Translations under genes and position numbers: made by a program
Notes under the pieces: model-generated
What the model was told of the DNA's origin: nothing
Seen by the model: the letters and a program-made list of their open reading frames with translations, nothing else
Databases searched by the model: none
From: JADJNW01 sp964596135
GTDB taxonomy: Bacteria > Bacteroidota > Bacteroidia > Chitinophagales > Saprospiraceae
DNA: 31,545 bases
Direction of reading: 5' to 3'
NCBI GenBank assembly: GCA_964596135.1
Contig: CAZQTF010000011.1
Location: forward strand, 1-31,545
Part shown: positions 17,810 through 25,420 of the stretch, one piece after another
Layout of the letters: the number at the start of each line of letters is the position of its first letter
How positions within the stretch are numbered: position 1 is the first letter of the stretch

Positions 17810-19063
17810 CTAATGTGTTATGATGATTTTTTTTGTAAAAATGTTGGTTTCATTTTGCAAAACCAGCAAATAAATTCCCGAAGGAATGGCATCAACGTTT
17901 TTTGAAAAAACAGACGAATGGTTCCAGGTGTCTGAAAATAATAACTGACCCTGCATATTTAATAACCGCACGATCGTTTTTGTCAATAACGGGGCATCTG
18001 TTACTAATTTTATTTCATACTGTACCGGATTTTGTAATAATCGTATCTGTTTTGTAAATAATGATTTATCATCGGCGCTTACCGGTGGCAGGCAGCCGGA
18101 GGATCCGGGCAAACCTGCACGGGGTCCTGCCAGCGCAGCCAGCATCCGGGCTTTCTGACCTTTGGTAAACATTGCCATGCAGGCATCGTCGGTGTAGTTC
18201 ATAAAATTCATAAACATGCTCGCGGTACCGCAAAACACCTGTGGGTGCACCGGGCACTCATTTTTGAATGTAGAAGACTGGCGCGGCGTATCGGCTACTT
18301 CATCATCCTGGCTGCAATCGGGATTATCCAGACCAGCGCCCCAGGGATGGTACAAGTTAAAGTAATGCCCGACCTCGTGGGTAGCGGTTCGTCCAAGGTT
18401 GTAAGGTGGCATTGCCGCCGTGCCGGCAGTGCCAAAGTGCTGAAAATCAACGCGTACGCCATCCTCTTCCGAAGGGCTCATACCGGGAAAACTGGCTTCG
18501 CCGATAAAAGGCGATCCAAAATTACCGACCCAGATGTTGAGATATTGATCGGGGTTCCAGGCATCATGTCCGCCGGAATTGGCGTAGCAGATGGCTCGAA
18601 TATTATTGAATTGATCCACAGTGGTTTGTGTACGAGTAATGCCGTTGGTGGCCTTGCCCTCAGGATCGCGGGTAGCGAGACAAAACTCGATTTCCGCATC
18701 GGCTATTGCCGGTCTGAAAATTGCCGGGACGCCAGTAATTTCCTGGTTCAAGGCACGAAAATCCTGGTTGAGCACTTCGATTTGAGAGAGAATTTGCGCT
18801 TCGGAAATATTTTCTTCCGGTTGTTTCCACACTACATGCACAACGATTGGGATTGTAATAACGACCCGCGGCGAGAGCCGATCGGCGTATTGTGCTATCC
18901 ATTGTTGTGTAAATTGTTCTGTTTCAGCCTTTTTGAAATACAACGCAGGATTTTCTTCCAGTTGCTTACGCAAATAGACATCCGCAGCGCAGGGCTGCGT
19001 TAACCCCGGCGTTTTACAGAATAATAAAACCGGCAGTAAAGCTATAAGCTTTTTAGAAATCAT
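17810..19063 (-). CDS. Secreted M43 (pappalysin-type) metalloprotease with T9SS sorting domain
   Basis: This is a roughly 417-residue secreted zinc protease. A signal peptide ends near GLTQP. The active site is THEVGHYFNLYHPWG, an HExxHxxxxxH metzincin motif, and the Met-turn is in FMNFMNYTDDACM. Several cysteine pairs suggest disulfides. The last 80 residues (RLLQNPVQYEIKLVT, LLNMQGQLL, IPSGIYLLVLQNET, FTKKIIITH) are a type A C-terminal sorting domain, so it is exported by the type IX secretion system and probably attached to the surface or released. The ATG at 19063 is preferred to an upstream TTG. It follows the OmpA-like gene by 19 bases, so the two may be co-transcribed. Confidence 0.92.
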   Translation of the reverse strand: MISKKLIALLPVLLFCKTPGLTQPCAADVYLRKQLEENPALYFKKAETEQFTQQWIAQYADRLSPRVVITIPIVVHVVWKQPEENISEAQILSQIEVLNQDFRALNQEITGVPAIFRPAIADAEIEFCLATRDPEGKATNGITRTQTTVDQFNNIRAICYANSGGHDAWNPDQYLNIWVGNFGSPFIGEASFPGMSPSEEDGVRVDFQHFGTAGTAAMPPYNLGRTATHEVGHYFNLYHPWGAGLDNPDCSQDDEVADTPRQSSTFKNECPVHPQVFCGTASMFMNFMNYTDDACMAMFTKGQKARMLAALAGPRAGLPGSSGCLPPVSADDKSLFTKQIRLLQNPVQYEIKLVTDAPLLTKTIVRLLNMQGQLLFSDTWNHSSVFSKNVDAIPSGIYLLVLQNETNIFTKKIIITH

Positions 19064-19082
19064 GAAAAATTGCAAAGCTTAT

Positions 19083-20072
19083 TTAGCGATCCAGCAATTG
19101 ATACAACTGATCGAGCTTGGGTGACAGAATAATTTCGGTGCGGCGATTCTGAGCCTTGCCGGTAGCCGTAGCATTCGAGGCCAATGGTACGTAGAATGCG
19201 CGTCCTGCAGCAGTGACGCGCTCCGGTTCAACGCCATATGCCGTAAGGGTTTTCACGACCGAAGTGGCTCGTTTTACACTCAAATCCCAGTTGCTGGCAG
19301 CGTTGCCGACATTGTCGGTATGCCCTTCTACGGTGATGTCAATATCGGGATTCTTTTTCAGCACTTCCGCTAATTTTTGCAATGCTTGTTTGCCCTTGTA
19401 ATCCACATCGTCGCTGCCGCTTTTAAACAGCAAATCCTGGCTGAGCGACACATACAACTTGCCATTTTTCTCCTCTACTTTCAAATCCGAAGAAGAAAAA
19501 CCGACCAGCGCATTGCTGATGCTGCCCTGTAGCGTATTGATCGCGAACTGATTATTCTGGAGCATGGTTTCCAGTTCCATGATGCGGCGATTGCGTTCCG
19601 CCAGGCTCCCCTGAATATTGTCATAACTGCCTGCCAAAGCGCTCAGTTTTGCTTCCCGCTGGGTGAGTTCGTACTCCATCACTGCCAGGTCGCGGGCTTT
19701 CTGATCGAGTTCATCCTGCTGGGCGGCAAGTTGCTTTTGCATATCCAGCTTTTCGTAAGCGGAGGTGTAGGTGTTTTTAAAATTATCCTCCAGCAGTTGA
19801 TTATAACGATTCAGCAAATCCTGATAATCGCGCTGTTGATTTTGGTTGGTAATGATCAATCGCTCCTGTTCCAGCGTTGCTTCCCGCAATTGCGCCTCCG
19901 AGTTGCGCAACTGATTGCTGATTTGCTGGTAAGCATAGCGAAGCGAATCCAGGCTCTGCGCTTCCCGCGCCTGATAATCTCTTTCTGCTTTTAATGCATC
20001 GTATTGCTGCTTGGTGACACAGGCAGACAGGCTCAACGCCAATATTGGCATGATAAATAGTATCCATCTCAT
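19083..20072 (-). CDS. OmpA-family lipoprotein with coiled coil
   Basis: This 329-residue outer-membrane lipoprotein has the lipobox LSAC at residues 15-18. Next come about 170 residues of charged, heptad-like sequence rich in Gln, Glu and Arg (QAREAQSLDSLRYAYQQIS and onward), a probable coiled coil. The C-terminal OmpA peptidoglycan-binding domain has FKSGSDDVDYKG, TVEGHTDNVG, WDLSVKRATSVV and QNRRTEIIL, with the Asp and Arg that bind diaminopimelate. It should link the outer membrane to peptidoglycan. I use the ATG at 20072, which gives a proper lipoprotein signal; the longer frame begins with TTG. Confidence 0.92.
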   Translation of the reverse strand: MRWILFIMPILALSLSACVTKQQYDALKAERDYQAREAQSLDSLRYAYQQISNQLRNSEAQLREATLEQERLIITNQNQQRDYQDLLNRYNQLLEDNFKNTYTSAYEKLDMQKQLAAQQDELDQKARDLAVMEYELTQREAKLSALAGSYDNIQGSLAERNRRIMELETMLQNNQFAINTLQGSISNALVGFSSSDLKVEEKNGKLYVSLSQDLLFKSGSDDVDYKGKQALQKLAEVLKKNPDIDITVEGHTDNVGNAASNWDLSVKRATSVVKTLTAYGVEPERVTAAGRAFYVPLASNATATGKAQNRRTEIILSPKLDQLYQLLDR

Positions 20073-20261
20073 AGCTATGGGTGAAATTTGGTTTTTAATT
20101 TTTTTTTTCGGACGACAAACGCGCAAAAAATAATATTTTAAAAATCAATCATTTTAACAACCTTATCTTTTCTTCAAAGTTTAAAATTAATAAAATTTCG
20201 CAAACCGTGCTTTGCCGACCCGATTTACATTTCTCCAACCATTCGACATCTGCGTTTTTTA

Positions 20262-20291
20262 TTTGATTTCAGGCGGCGTTTTCTATCTTTG
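20262..20291 (+). promoter_or_regulatory. Bacteroidota-type promoter of the cohesin-like gene
   Basis: TTTG at 20262-20265 and TATCTTTG at 20284-20291 are separated by 18 bases, matching the known -33 TTTG / -7 TAnnTTTG pattern of the phylum. Transcription would start around 20298, about ten bases before the ATG at 20309. Confidence 0.55.
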
Positions 20292-20308
20292 AGCAAAAAT
20301 TAAATGCC

Positions 20309-20881
20309 ATGAAACAAGTGTTGCTTGTGTTATTTGCTTTCTCAATGGTTTTTTGCAACAGCGACCGCGCTGCCCGGCAGCAAATGGACGGAGCGACCTC
20401 TACCGCCCTGAACAACGCGCCATCAGCCGATGCGGCTGAAAGTACAGACGGAGTTGCCAATGAAATGACGATGTATTTTCCATATCTTACCGCCAAAACC
20501 GGCGACCAGGTCTGCGTAGATGTGCAGGTGCGAGGCTTCGAAAAGATACTCTCTATGCAATATACCCTCGCCTGGAATAAAGCGATTCTGCAATTTAAAG
20601 AATTAAAAAATTTCAAACTCCCTTATTTAGACGCTGGAGATTTCGGGCAGCACATTACGAAAGATGGCTTGCTGACCTCTGCCTGGCTCGATGATGCACT
20701 AAAAGGAGTGTCTCTCCCGGATGGTACTTCTATTTACCAAATCTGTTTCGAGGTGATTGGAAAATCCGGCGACAACAGTTTTATTAAAGTGGCCGATCTT
20801 CCCACGCCTACTGAAGTAGCCAATCTCCGTGAGCAACTAATACCGATGAATAAAGAAAATGGATCGGTGAAGGTGGAATAA
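20309..20881 (+). CDS. Lipoprotein with a cohesin-like domain
   Basis: This 190-residue protein has a signal sequence (MKQVLLVLFAFSMVFC) that may end in a lipobox at Cys 16, a low-complexity linker rich in Ala, Asp and Ser, and then a domain resembling type II cohesins: AKTGDQVCVDVQVRGFEKILSMQYTLAWN, then ILQF, YQICFEVIG and a closing NGSVKVE. In cellulosomes, cohesins bind dockerins, but in Bacteroidota such modules are common in surface proteins with no known dockerin partner, and none is visible in this window. The gene has its own promoter and faces rlpA. Confidence 0.7.
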   Translation: MKQVLLVLFAFSMVFCNSDRAARQQMDGATSTALNNAPSADAAESTDGVANEMTMYFPYLTAKTGDQVCVDVQVRGFEKILSMQYTLAWNKAILQFKELKNFKLPYLDAGDFGQHITKDGLLTSAWLDDALKGVSLPDGTSIYQICFEVIGKSGDNSFIKVADLPTPTEVANLREQLIPMNKENGSVKVE

Positions 20882-20886
20882 TATCA

Positions 20887-20935
20887 TGGAATGTTGGAAT
20901 GATAATGTTTCAGCTTTTTATATTCCAACATTCCA
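20887..20935. terminator. Perfect 14-bp inverted repeat between convergent genes
   Basis: 20887-20900 (TGGAATGTTGGAAT) is perfectly complementary to 20922-20935 (ATTCCAACATTCCA), with a 21-base T-rich loop. It sits between the stops of the cohesin-like gene and rlpA and probably ends transcription from both sides. It shares sequence words with the elements at 7.5 and 24.8 kb. Confidence 0.7.
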
Positions 20936-20949
20936 TTTATTCACAAAAG

Positions 20950-21858
20950 TTAATATTTCGTGGCGCTTAGGTCTACTACAAATCCATTGATTTTATATTT
21001 GGATTTGAGGTTTTTCTTATAATTATTAGCCTGAGCTTCAGTATCATAATTACCCAGAATAATTTTATAAACCGGATTATTGTCCTTCCCCTTTTCTACG
21101 CTTATCAGAATGTTGTCGAAAGATTTCGCCTGCAAATCTGCTACCTGCCGCAAGACATATTCATAAGTGGTCAGGGAAGCAATTTGTACGCCAAAACCTT
21201 TTTTAGTAGGGCGCAATAATTGAATCTGGTAAAGATCATAGGCAGCGTAGTCTTTGCCTACCAGCTTGGCGGCATTACTTTGTTTGGCAGCGGTTGTTGC
21301 TTTTTTAGGCGTATCCGCTTTTGTCGTGGTAGTAGATACAGCAGTTGTCTTCTCCGCTGCTTCGGAGATATTGCTCACTTTTGTTGGAGGCGTTGTGCGG
21401 GTGCTCTCATCCGAATAACTCTCAGGGCGAATCTCGGTGGCAGGCGGAGCAACGGTTGCTTTTTTCTCTTCGGCTTTAGCCAAATCACTGGATTTGGCTT
21501 TGCTGACCACTTCTACTTTCACATCTACTACGCCTTCTTCTATCATATCCAGCGCTTCGGCAGCTTTTCTGGACAGATCGACTACCCGTCCTTTGAGGTA
21601 AGGACCTTTGTCAATGACTTTTACATTAACAGATTTTTTATTATCTAAACGCGTCACTTTCAGAATAGTGCCAAAAGGATGCAATTTATGCGAAGCCGTC
21701 AATTGATTTTTATCATATTTCACACCATAAGCAGTGAGGCTTCCCTGGAAGCTATCGTCATAAAAGGATGCCTTGCCCCATTCTGCTTCCTGGGCAGTCG
21801 CCGCCGTCAAAAAAAAGGAAAATATCATCAGCAATCCTGCTCTGAAGGGTTTTTTCAT
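20950..21858 (-). CDS. rlpA: RlpA-family septal lytic transglycosylase with SPOR domain
   Basis: This is a roughly 302-residue periplasmic or envelope protein. A signal peptide (ending TAATAQ) is followed by the RlpA double-psi beta barrel: GKASFYDDSFQGSLTAYG, HPFGTILKVTRLDN, then VKVIDKGPYLKGRVVDLS. A long linker rich in Thr, Ala and Lys comes next, then a C-terminal SPOR domain (KGFGVQIASLTTYEYVLRQ, PVYKIILGNYDTEAQANNY) that binds denuded glycan strands at division sites. RlpA proteins cleave such strands in some bacteria; the activity here is inferred. The ATG at 21858 is preferred to a TTG at 21882. Confidence 0.9.
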   Translation of the reverse strand: MKKPFRAGLLMIFSFFLTAATAQEAEWGKASFYDDSFQGSLTAYGVKYDKNQLTASHKLHPFGTILKVTRLDNKKSVNVKVIDKGPYLKGRVVDLSRKAAEALDMIEEGVVDVKVEVVSKAKSSDLAKAEEKKATVAPPATEIRPESYSDESTRTTPPTKVSNISEAAEKTTAVSTTTTKADTPKKATTAAKQSNAAKLVGKDYAAYDLYQIQLLRPTKKGFGVQIASLTTYEYVLRQVADLQAKSFDNILISVEKGKDNNPVYKIILGNYDTEAQANNYKKNLKSKYKINGFVVDLSATKY

Positions 21859-22067
21859 GATGTTTTGTTTTTTGTTCGACAATCGGTATTAAAACTAATT
21901 GATAGTGAACAATTTACACCCAGCAATGCATTGATTTTGGCTTTGCAAAAGCCGCAATTGCCACCGGTGCAAATACAGCACTTTCAATTGATTTTGGTTC
22001 AAAATCAAAAATACCGATAAATCATAGATTCACCAACAATAAAGTAACGATTATCACAAAGATTTGA

Positions 22068-22706
22068 TTATGCGGCAAGTGCAAGAATTCCTTGAAACAT
22101 TCCGATGGCGATTAAAATAAGACCAATAATGTGATTTAAATGATTGCGAACGATCGCTATTTTATAGATAATGCGCTGGCTCAGAATGCCAAATAGCATC
22201 AGCGCACAAAGCTTACCCAACGCTGCCCCCAGCAGGAAAGCCACAACCATGGCAACGGGGCTTTGGGCATCCACGCTCATCAGTTGTAGGGAGTGCAAAA
22301 AGGCGAGCATGACCACCCAGAAAGGGATCGCCTGTGGATTAAGCAGGGCTACCGTCAAGCCTTTGAGGAAATGATTGTTGCTCAGTTTTCTTTTCTGCTG
22401 CGTTGTTTCCTGATTTTTACTAAAAAAGAAAGCCAAACCCAGCAACACAAAAATCACGAAGCCAAATAACTTAAACCAGGGACCACTGACGATTAGCTGG
22501 TTGATAAAAACGCTGCCGTGCAACGCAACCAGCGACTGCCCCATTTCGACGGTTGCGGCTGCGACGGCAAAAGGCACGCCGGCACGCAGACTGTTTTTTA
22601 GGGTGGTATCTATCATTACCAAATTGATCGGACCAAAAGGCAAGGACCCCACAAAACTGACGATCCAGGAAATCAGTAAAACGCCAATTACAGAAATTGT
22701 CATCAT
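22068..22706 (-). CDS. LysE-family translocator
   Basis: This is a 212-residue inner-membrane protein with about six helices, typical of the LysE/RhtB amino-acid exporter family. The conserved first helix and loop read IVSFVGSLPFGPINLVMIDTTLKN, followed by a long hydrophilic loop (FFSKNQETTQQKRKLSNNHFLKG) before helix 4. The substrate cannot be read from the sequence. ATGs at 22706 and 22703 are adjacent. It is divergent from mnmA, with a 217-base shared upstream region. Confidence 0.85.
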   Translation of the reverse strand: MMTISVIGVLLISWIVSFVGSLPFGPINLVMIDTTLKNSLRAGVPFAVAAATVEMGQSLVALHGSVFINQLIVSGPWFKLFGFVIFVLLGLAFFFSKNQETTQQKRKLSNNHFLKGLTVALLNPQAIPFWVVMLAFLHSLQLMSVDAQSPVAMVVAFLLGAALGKLCALMLFGILSQRIIYKIAIVRNHLNHIIGLILIAIGMFQGILALAA

Positions 22707-22839
22707 AGCTTTTTAGAAACAGGATTCTCTGCAAATTTCTCACTTTTCCAGCGCTTTTGCCAGCAATACGGTGTTAAGCATTTATGATTTTTTCAAAAAA
22801 GTGAACCATATTTTCCTCATTTTTGTATTTGAGTTTCAG

Positions 22840-22872
22840 GCATCATGCATCGTAGTACGCCGTGCGTGATGC
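22840..22872 (+). other. First hairpin of the mnmA leader
   Basis: 22840-22849 (GCATCATGCA) can pair with 22863-22872 (TGCGTGATGC): ten pairs including one wobble, with a 13-base loop. It lies between lysE and mnmA, nine bases before the tRNA-like hairpin. Whether it is inside the transcript is unknown because I could not place the promoter. Confidence 0.4.
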
Positions 22873-22880
22873 GTGTTATT

Positions 22881-22923
22881 TTACAACACCGGACTTTGAA
22901 TCCGGTCTAAATTGTTGTAACCA
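22881..22923 (+). promoter_or_regulatory. tRNA-Gln anticodon-arm-like hairpin in front of mnmA
   Basis: TTACAAC (22881-22887) pairs with GTTGTAA (22914-22920), and inside it ACCGGA (22888-22893) pairs with TCCGGT (22901-22906) around the 7-base loop CTTTGAA. The loop reads as positions 32-38 of a tRNA anticodon loop, C-U-UUG-A-A, the anticodon of tRNA-Gln(UUG). The outer stem is followed by CCA and then directly by the mnmA ATG at 22924. No D arm or T arm is present, so this is not a working tRNA gene. It could be a control element for mnmA or a tRNA fragment. Confidence 0.5.
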
Positions 22924-24039
22924 ATGAGCAAACATGGACGCGTTCTGGTAGCAATGAGCGGCGGTATTGACAGTACCGTAACCGCTATGATGCTCCATCA
23001 GGAAGGGTATGAAGTGATTGGCATCACAATGAAAACCTGGGACTACGCCACCTCGGGCGGTTCCAAAAAAGAAACCGGCTGCTGCAGCCTTGATTCGATC
23101 AACGATGCAAGACAAGTAGCAGTGGACATGGGTTTCCACCACTTTATTGTGGACATCCGCGAAGAATTCGGCGATTATGTAATTGACAATTTTGTGGACG
23201 AATACCTCGCCGGGCGCACCCCCAACCCCTGTGTGTTGTGCAATACCCACATCAAATGGAATGCGCTGCTGAAACGAGCCGACGCGCTGGATTGTGCGTT
23301 CATTGCTACGGGGCATTACGCACAGATCAAAGAATGGAACGGTCGTAAATACATTTCCCGCGGTAAAGATCGCAATAAAGATCAATCCTATGTATTGTGG
23401 GGGTTAAGCCAGGAATGCCTGAATCGCAGCCGTTTTCCACTGGGTGACTACACCAAGCCGGAAGTGCGCCAGATGGCTTTTGACTGGGGGTACACCGATC
23501 TGTCGAAAAAAGCGGAGAGCTACGAAATTTGCTTCGTGCCCGATAACGACTACCGAGGCTTCCTCAAGCGCCGGGTAGCCGGGCTGGAAGAACAGGTCGC
23601 CGGCGGAATTTTTGTCAATGCTAAAGGCGAAGTACTGGGCACGCACAGCGGCTATCCTTTTTATACGATCGGTCAGCGGAAAGGTTTGGGCATTGCTTTC
23701 GGTGAGCCGATGTATGTCACGGAAATCCGCCCAGACACTAATACGGTGGTGCTGGGGCATGTGGATGAACTGGTACGCAACCGTATGACGGTTGGTCAAA
23801 TTAACCTGATGAAATACCAATCCATTCCTGATGGGCTGGAAGCTGTCACTAAAATTCGCTACAAAGATAGCGGTACGTTGAGTAGCCTGCGCCAAATCAA
23901 TACCGATACAATCGAAGTAGAATTCTATGCCAACGTAAAAGGCATAGCGCCCGGTCAGTCGGCTGTTTTCTACGAAGATGATGATGTAATTGGAGGCGGC
24001 ATCATTTATGGAAGTATTATTCCTCCTCAAAACCTATAA
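22924..24039 (+). CDS. mnmA: tRNA-specific 2-thiouridylase MnmA
   Basis: MnmA places sulfur on uridine 34 of tRNA-Gln, tRNA-Lys and tRNA-Glu, using ATP and a sulfur relay. The 371-residue protein has the PP-loop MSGGIDST (SGGIDS at 12-17), the catalytic Cys 103 in NPCVLCNTHIKW and the persulfide Cys 203 in YEICFVPDNDYRGFL, and the C-terminal barrel (GQRKGLGIAFGEPMYV). The length is normal. The start at 22924 gives the usual N terminus (MSKHGRVLVAMSGG). The start codon comes three bases after a strong hairpin. A lipoprotein gene begins two bases after its stop. Confidence 0.97.
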   Translation: MSKHGRVLVAMSGGIDSTVTAMMLHQEGYEVIGITMKTWDYATSGGSKKETGCCSLDSINDARQVAVDMGFHHFIVDIREEFGDYVIDNFVDEYLAGRTPNPCVLCNTHIKWNALLKRADALDCAFIATGHYAQIKEWNGRKYISRGKDRNKDQSYVLWGLSQECLNRSRFPLGDYTKPEVRQMAFDWGYTDLSKKAESYEICFVPDNDYRGFLKRRVAGLEEQVAGGIFVNAKGEVLGTHSGYPFYTIGQRKGLGIAFGEPMYVTEIRPDTNTVVLGHVDELVRNRMTVGQINLMKYQSIPDGLEAVTKIRYKDSGTLSSLRQINTDTIEVEFYANVKGIAPGQSAVFYEDDDVIGGGIIYGSIIPPQNL

Positions 24040-24041
24040 CC

Positions 24042-24755
24042 ATGAAATATTTTCCGCTTGCTGTGGTTTTGCTTGGGCTGTCTTCGTGTACCGAAGAACA
24101 GGACGTAAGCCCTGATTTGGGATATGATTTCTATCCGCTGCAAGTCGGAAAATATTGGGAATACCAAGTGGATTCCGTCGTGTACGACGATGATGGCGCG
24201 CGGGTGGATACGGCTCAGCTTTTTTTCAGAGAAGAGATTGTAGAACAAAGGCTCGATGAAGCAGGCGATACTGTGTACGTTGCCGAACGGTCGGAGCGCT
24301 ACTATGCCGATGCTCCCTGGCTGATCCGAGAGGTTTTCTCTCTCCGGCGAACACGCACGCAGGCGATTCGCACCGAAAACAACCTGAGTTTCATTAAATT
24401 AATCTTCCCTATCCGGCGCAACAAGCGCTGGGATGGCAATCTTTTTTTCAACAGTTCTCTGAACATTCCGGTTGCCGGTGAAAACGTCCAGCCCTTTCTG
24501 TACTGGGAATACAGATACAGCGATGTCAAAAACGACACAGTAATTGTACAACTTGCTGATTATGAGATCAGTAATAAGGACATTCGCCATGCGCAAGAAA
24601 AATATACGAAAGGCGTGGGACTGACCGAAAGAACTTGGACCATCCTCTCAACCCAATGCGGCGGGCAGGGTACCCTGGATTGTGGCAACCTCCCCTGGTC
24701 GGAAAAAGCAGAGCGTGGTTTTATTATCAGTCAAAAACTCATCCGACATAATTAA
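24042..24755 (+). CDS. Lipoprotein of unknown function
   Basis: This is a 237-residue lipoprotein with the lipobox LSSC (Cys 17 or nearby). The mature start DVSPDLGYDFYPLQVGKYWEYQVDSVVYDD is a common pattern in Bacteroidota lipoproteins of unknown role (YYPL.VGNYWEY type). The rest is beta-rich and charged, with two cysteines near the C terminus (TQCGGQGTLDCGN) that could form a disulfide. The spacing to mnmA (two bases) implies co-transcription, although a functional link between a cytosolic tRNA enzyme and a surface lipoprotein is not obvious. Confidence 0.8.
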   Translation: MKYFPLAVVLLGLSSCTEEQDVSPDLGYDFYPLQVGKYWEYQVDSVVYDDDGARVDTAQLFFREEIVEQRLDEAGDTVYVAERSERYYADAPWLIREVFSLRRTRTQAIRTENNLSFIKLIFPIRRNKRWDGNLFFNSSLNIPVAGENVQPFLYWEYRYSDVKNDTVIVQLADYEISNKDIRHAQEKYTKGVGLTERTWTILSTQCGGQGTLDCGNLPWSEKAERGFIISQKLIRHN

Positions 24756-24759
24756 GAAC

Positions 24760-24780
24760 ATTGGAATGATGAATGATGGG
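24760..24780. repeat. Half of the convergent-junction repeat family
   Basis: ATTGGAATGATGAATGATGG just after the lipoprotein stop shares TTGGAATGAT with the element at 20.9 kb, and GGAATGAT with the complement of the 7.5-kb element. I see no matching complementary arm within the 142-base gap to the DUF4440 gene, although short hairpins occur further on (AGCGAT/ATCGCT and CTCAA/TTGAG around 24.83-24.88 kb). Confidence 0.4.
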
Positions 24781-24897
24781 AGAATAGTCCAGACGAACAG
24801 AATTTCAAAATTTCTCCATCTTTTCAACGCCAAGCGATTTAAAAGATAAAAACTTATCGCTCAAGCTTTTGAGAAAAATTTGAAATATGAACATGCG

Positions 24898-25332
24898 TTA
24901 ACTGGTATGATCCGCCACGATTACCCATTTGCCTTTCATTTTTTGCCAAACCAATAAGAAATGACCGCTCGGCTGGTCGTTTTTGCGTTCTAATGTAAAC
25001 TTACCCACTAAAGTAATGACCTTTTTACTGCGGCGATTGATTTTCAGAATATCAAAATACAGCTTGCCCATAGCATCGCGGTCAGGATAATTTTTCCGGT
25101 AATTCTCAAGAGTAGTCTGCCAGCCGTAGGTCGGCCCGCGAGAACCAATAAATTGCAAGTCGTCTGATTTCCAGTAATAAGCCATAAAGGCATCGAGATC
25201 GCCGCGATTCCAGGCTTGTTCCTGTGCGACTATAATTGCCCGGATGGCTTGAAAGTCTTTGTCTTCGACGTTTTGCCCAAAACAAACGATCGTAAAAAAG
25301 AGCATCAAAATGGTGGTAAAAGCGCTTTTCAT
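24898..25332 (-). CDS. Secreted NTF2-like protein (DUF4440)
   Basis: This is a 144-residue protein with a signal peptide ending at CFGQ, then an NTF2/SnoaL-like fold: IRAIIVAQEQAWNRGDLDAFMAYYWKSDDLQFIGS, the GWQTTLENYRKNY helix and the closing strand GHFLLVWQKMKGKWVIVADHTS. This matches the DUF4440 group of the NTF2-like superfamily. Members form a small cone-shaped pocket but the ligand or reaction is unknown. It is probably periplasmic. It is convergent with the mnmA operon and divergent from rimM. Confidence 0.85.
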   Translation of the reverse strand: MKSAFTTILMLFFTIVCFGQNVEDKDFQAIRAIIVAQEQAWNRGDLDAFMAYYWKSDDLQFIGSRGPTYGWQTTLENYRKNYPDRDAMGKLYFDILKINRRSKKVITLVGKFTLERKNDQPSGHFLLVWQKMKGKWVIVADHTS

Positions 25333-25420
25333 CCTAAATTTGTTGGTTGTGAAAAAATAAAATTGCTGGTTGCATATCCCATTAACAATTGATAATCCGT
25401 CATAAACAATACAATTTCAC

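Noticed and set aside
18245..19003. 252-codon open frame opposite the M43 protease gene
   Set aside because: Antisense to a well-supported protease; no recognisable domain or signal sequence.
22881..22923. A functional tRNA-Gln gene before mnmA
   Set aside because: Only an anticodon-like arm and a closing stem exist; D arm, T arm and normal length are missing and the start codon follows at once.
23404..24030. 208-codon open frame opposite mnmA
   Set aside because: Antisense to a gene with an intact PP-loop and catalytic cysteines; composition not protein-like.
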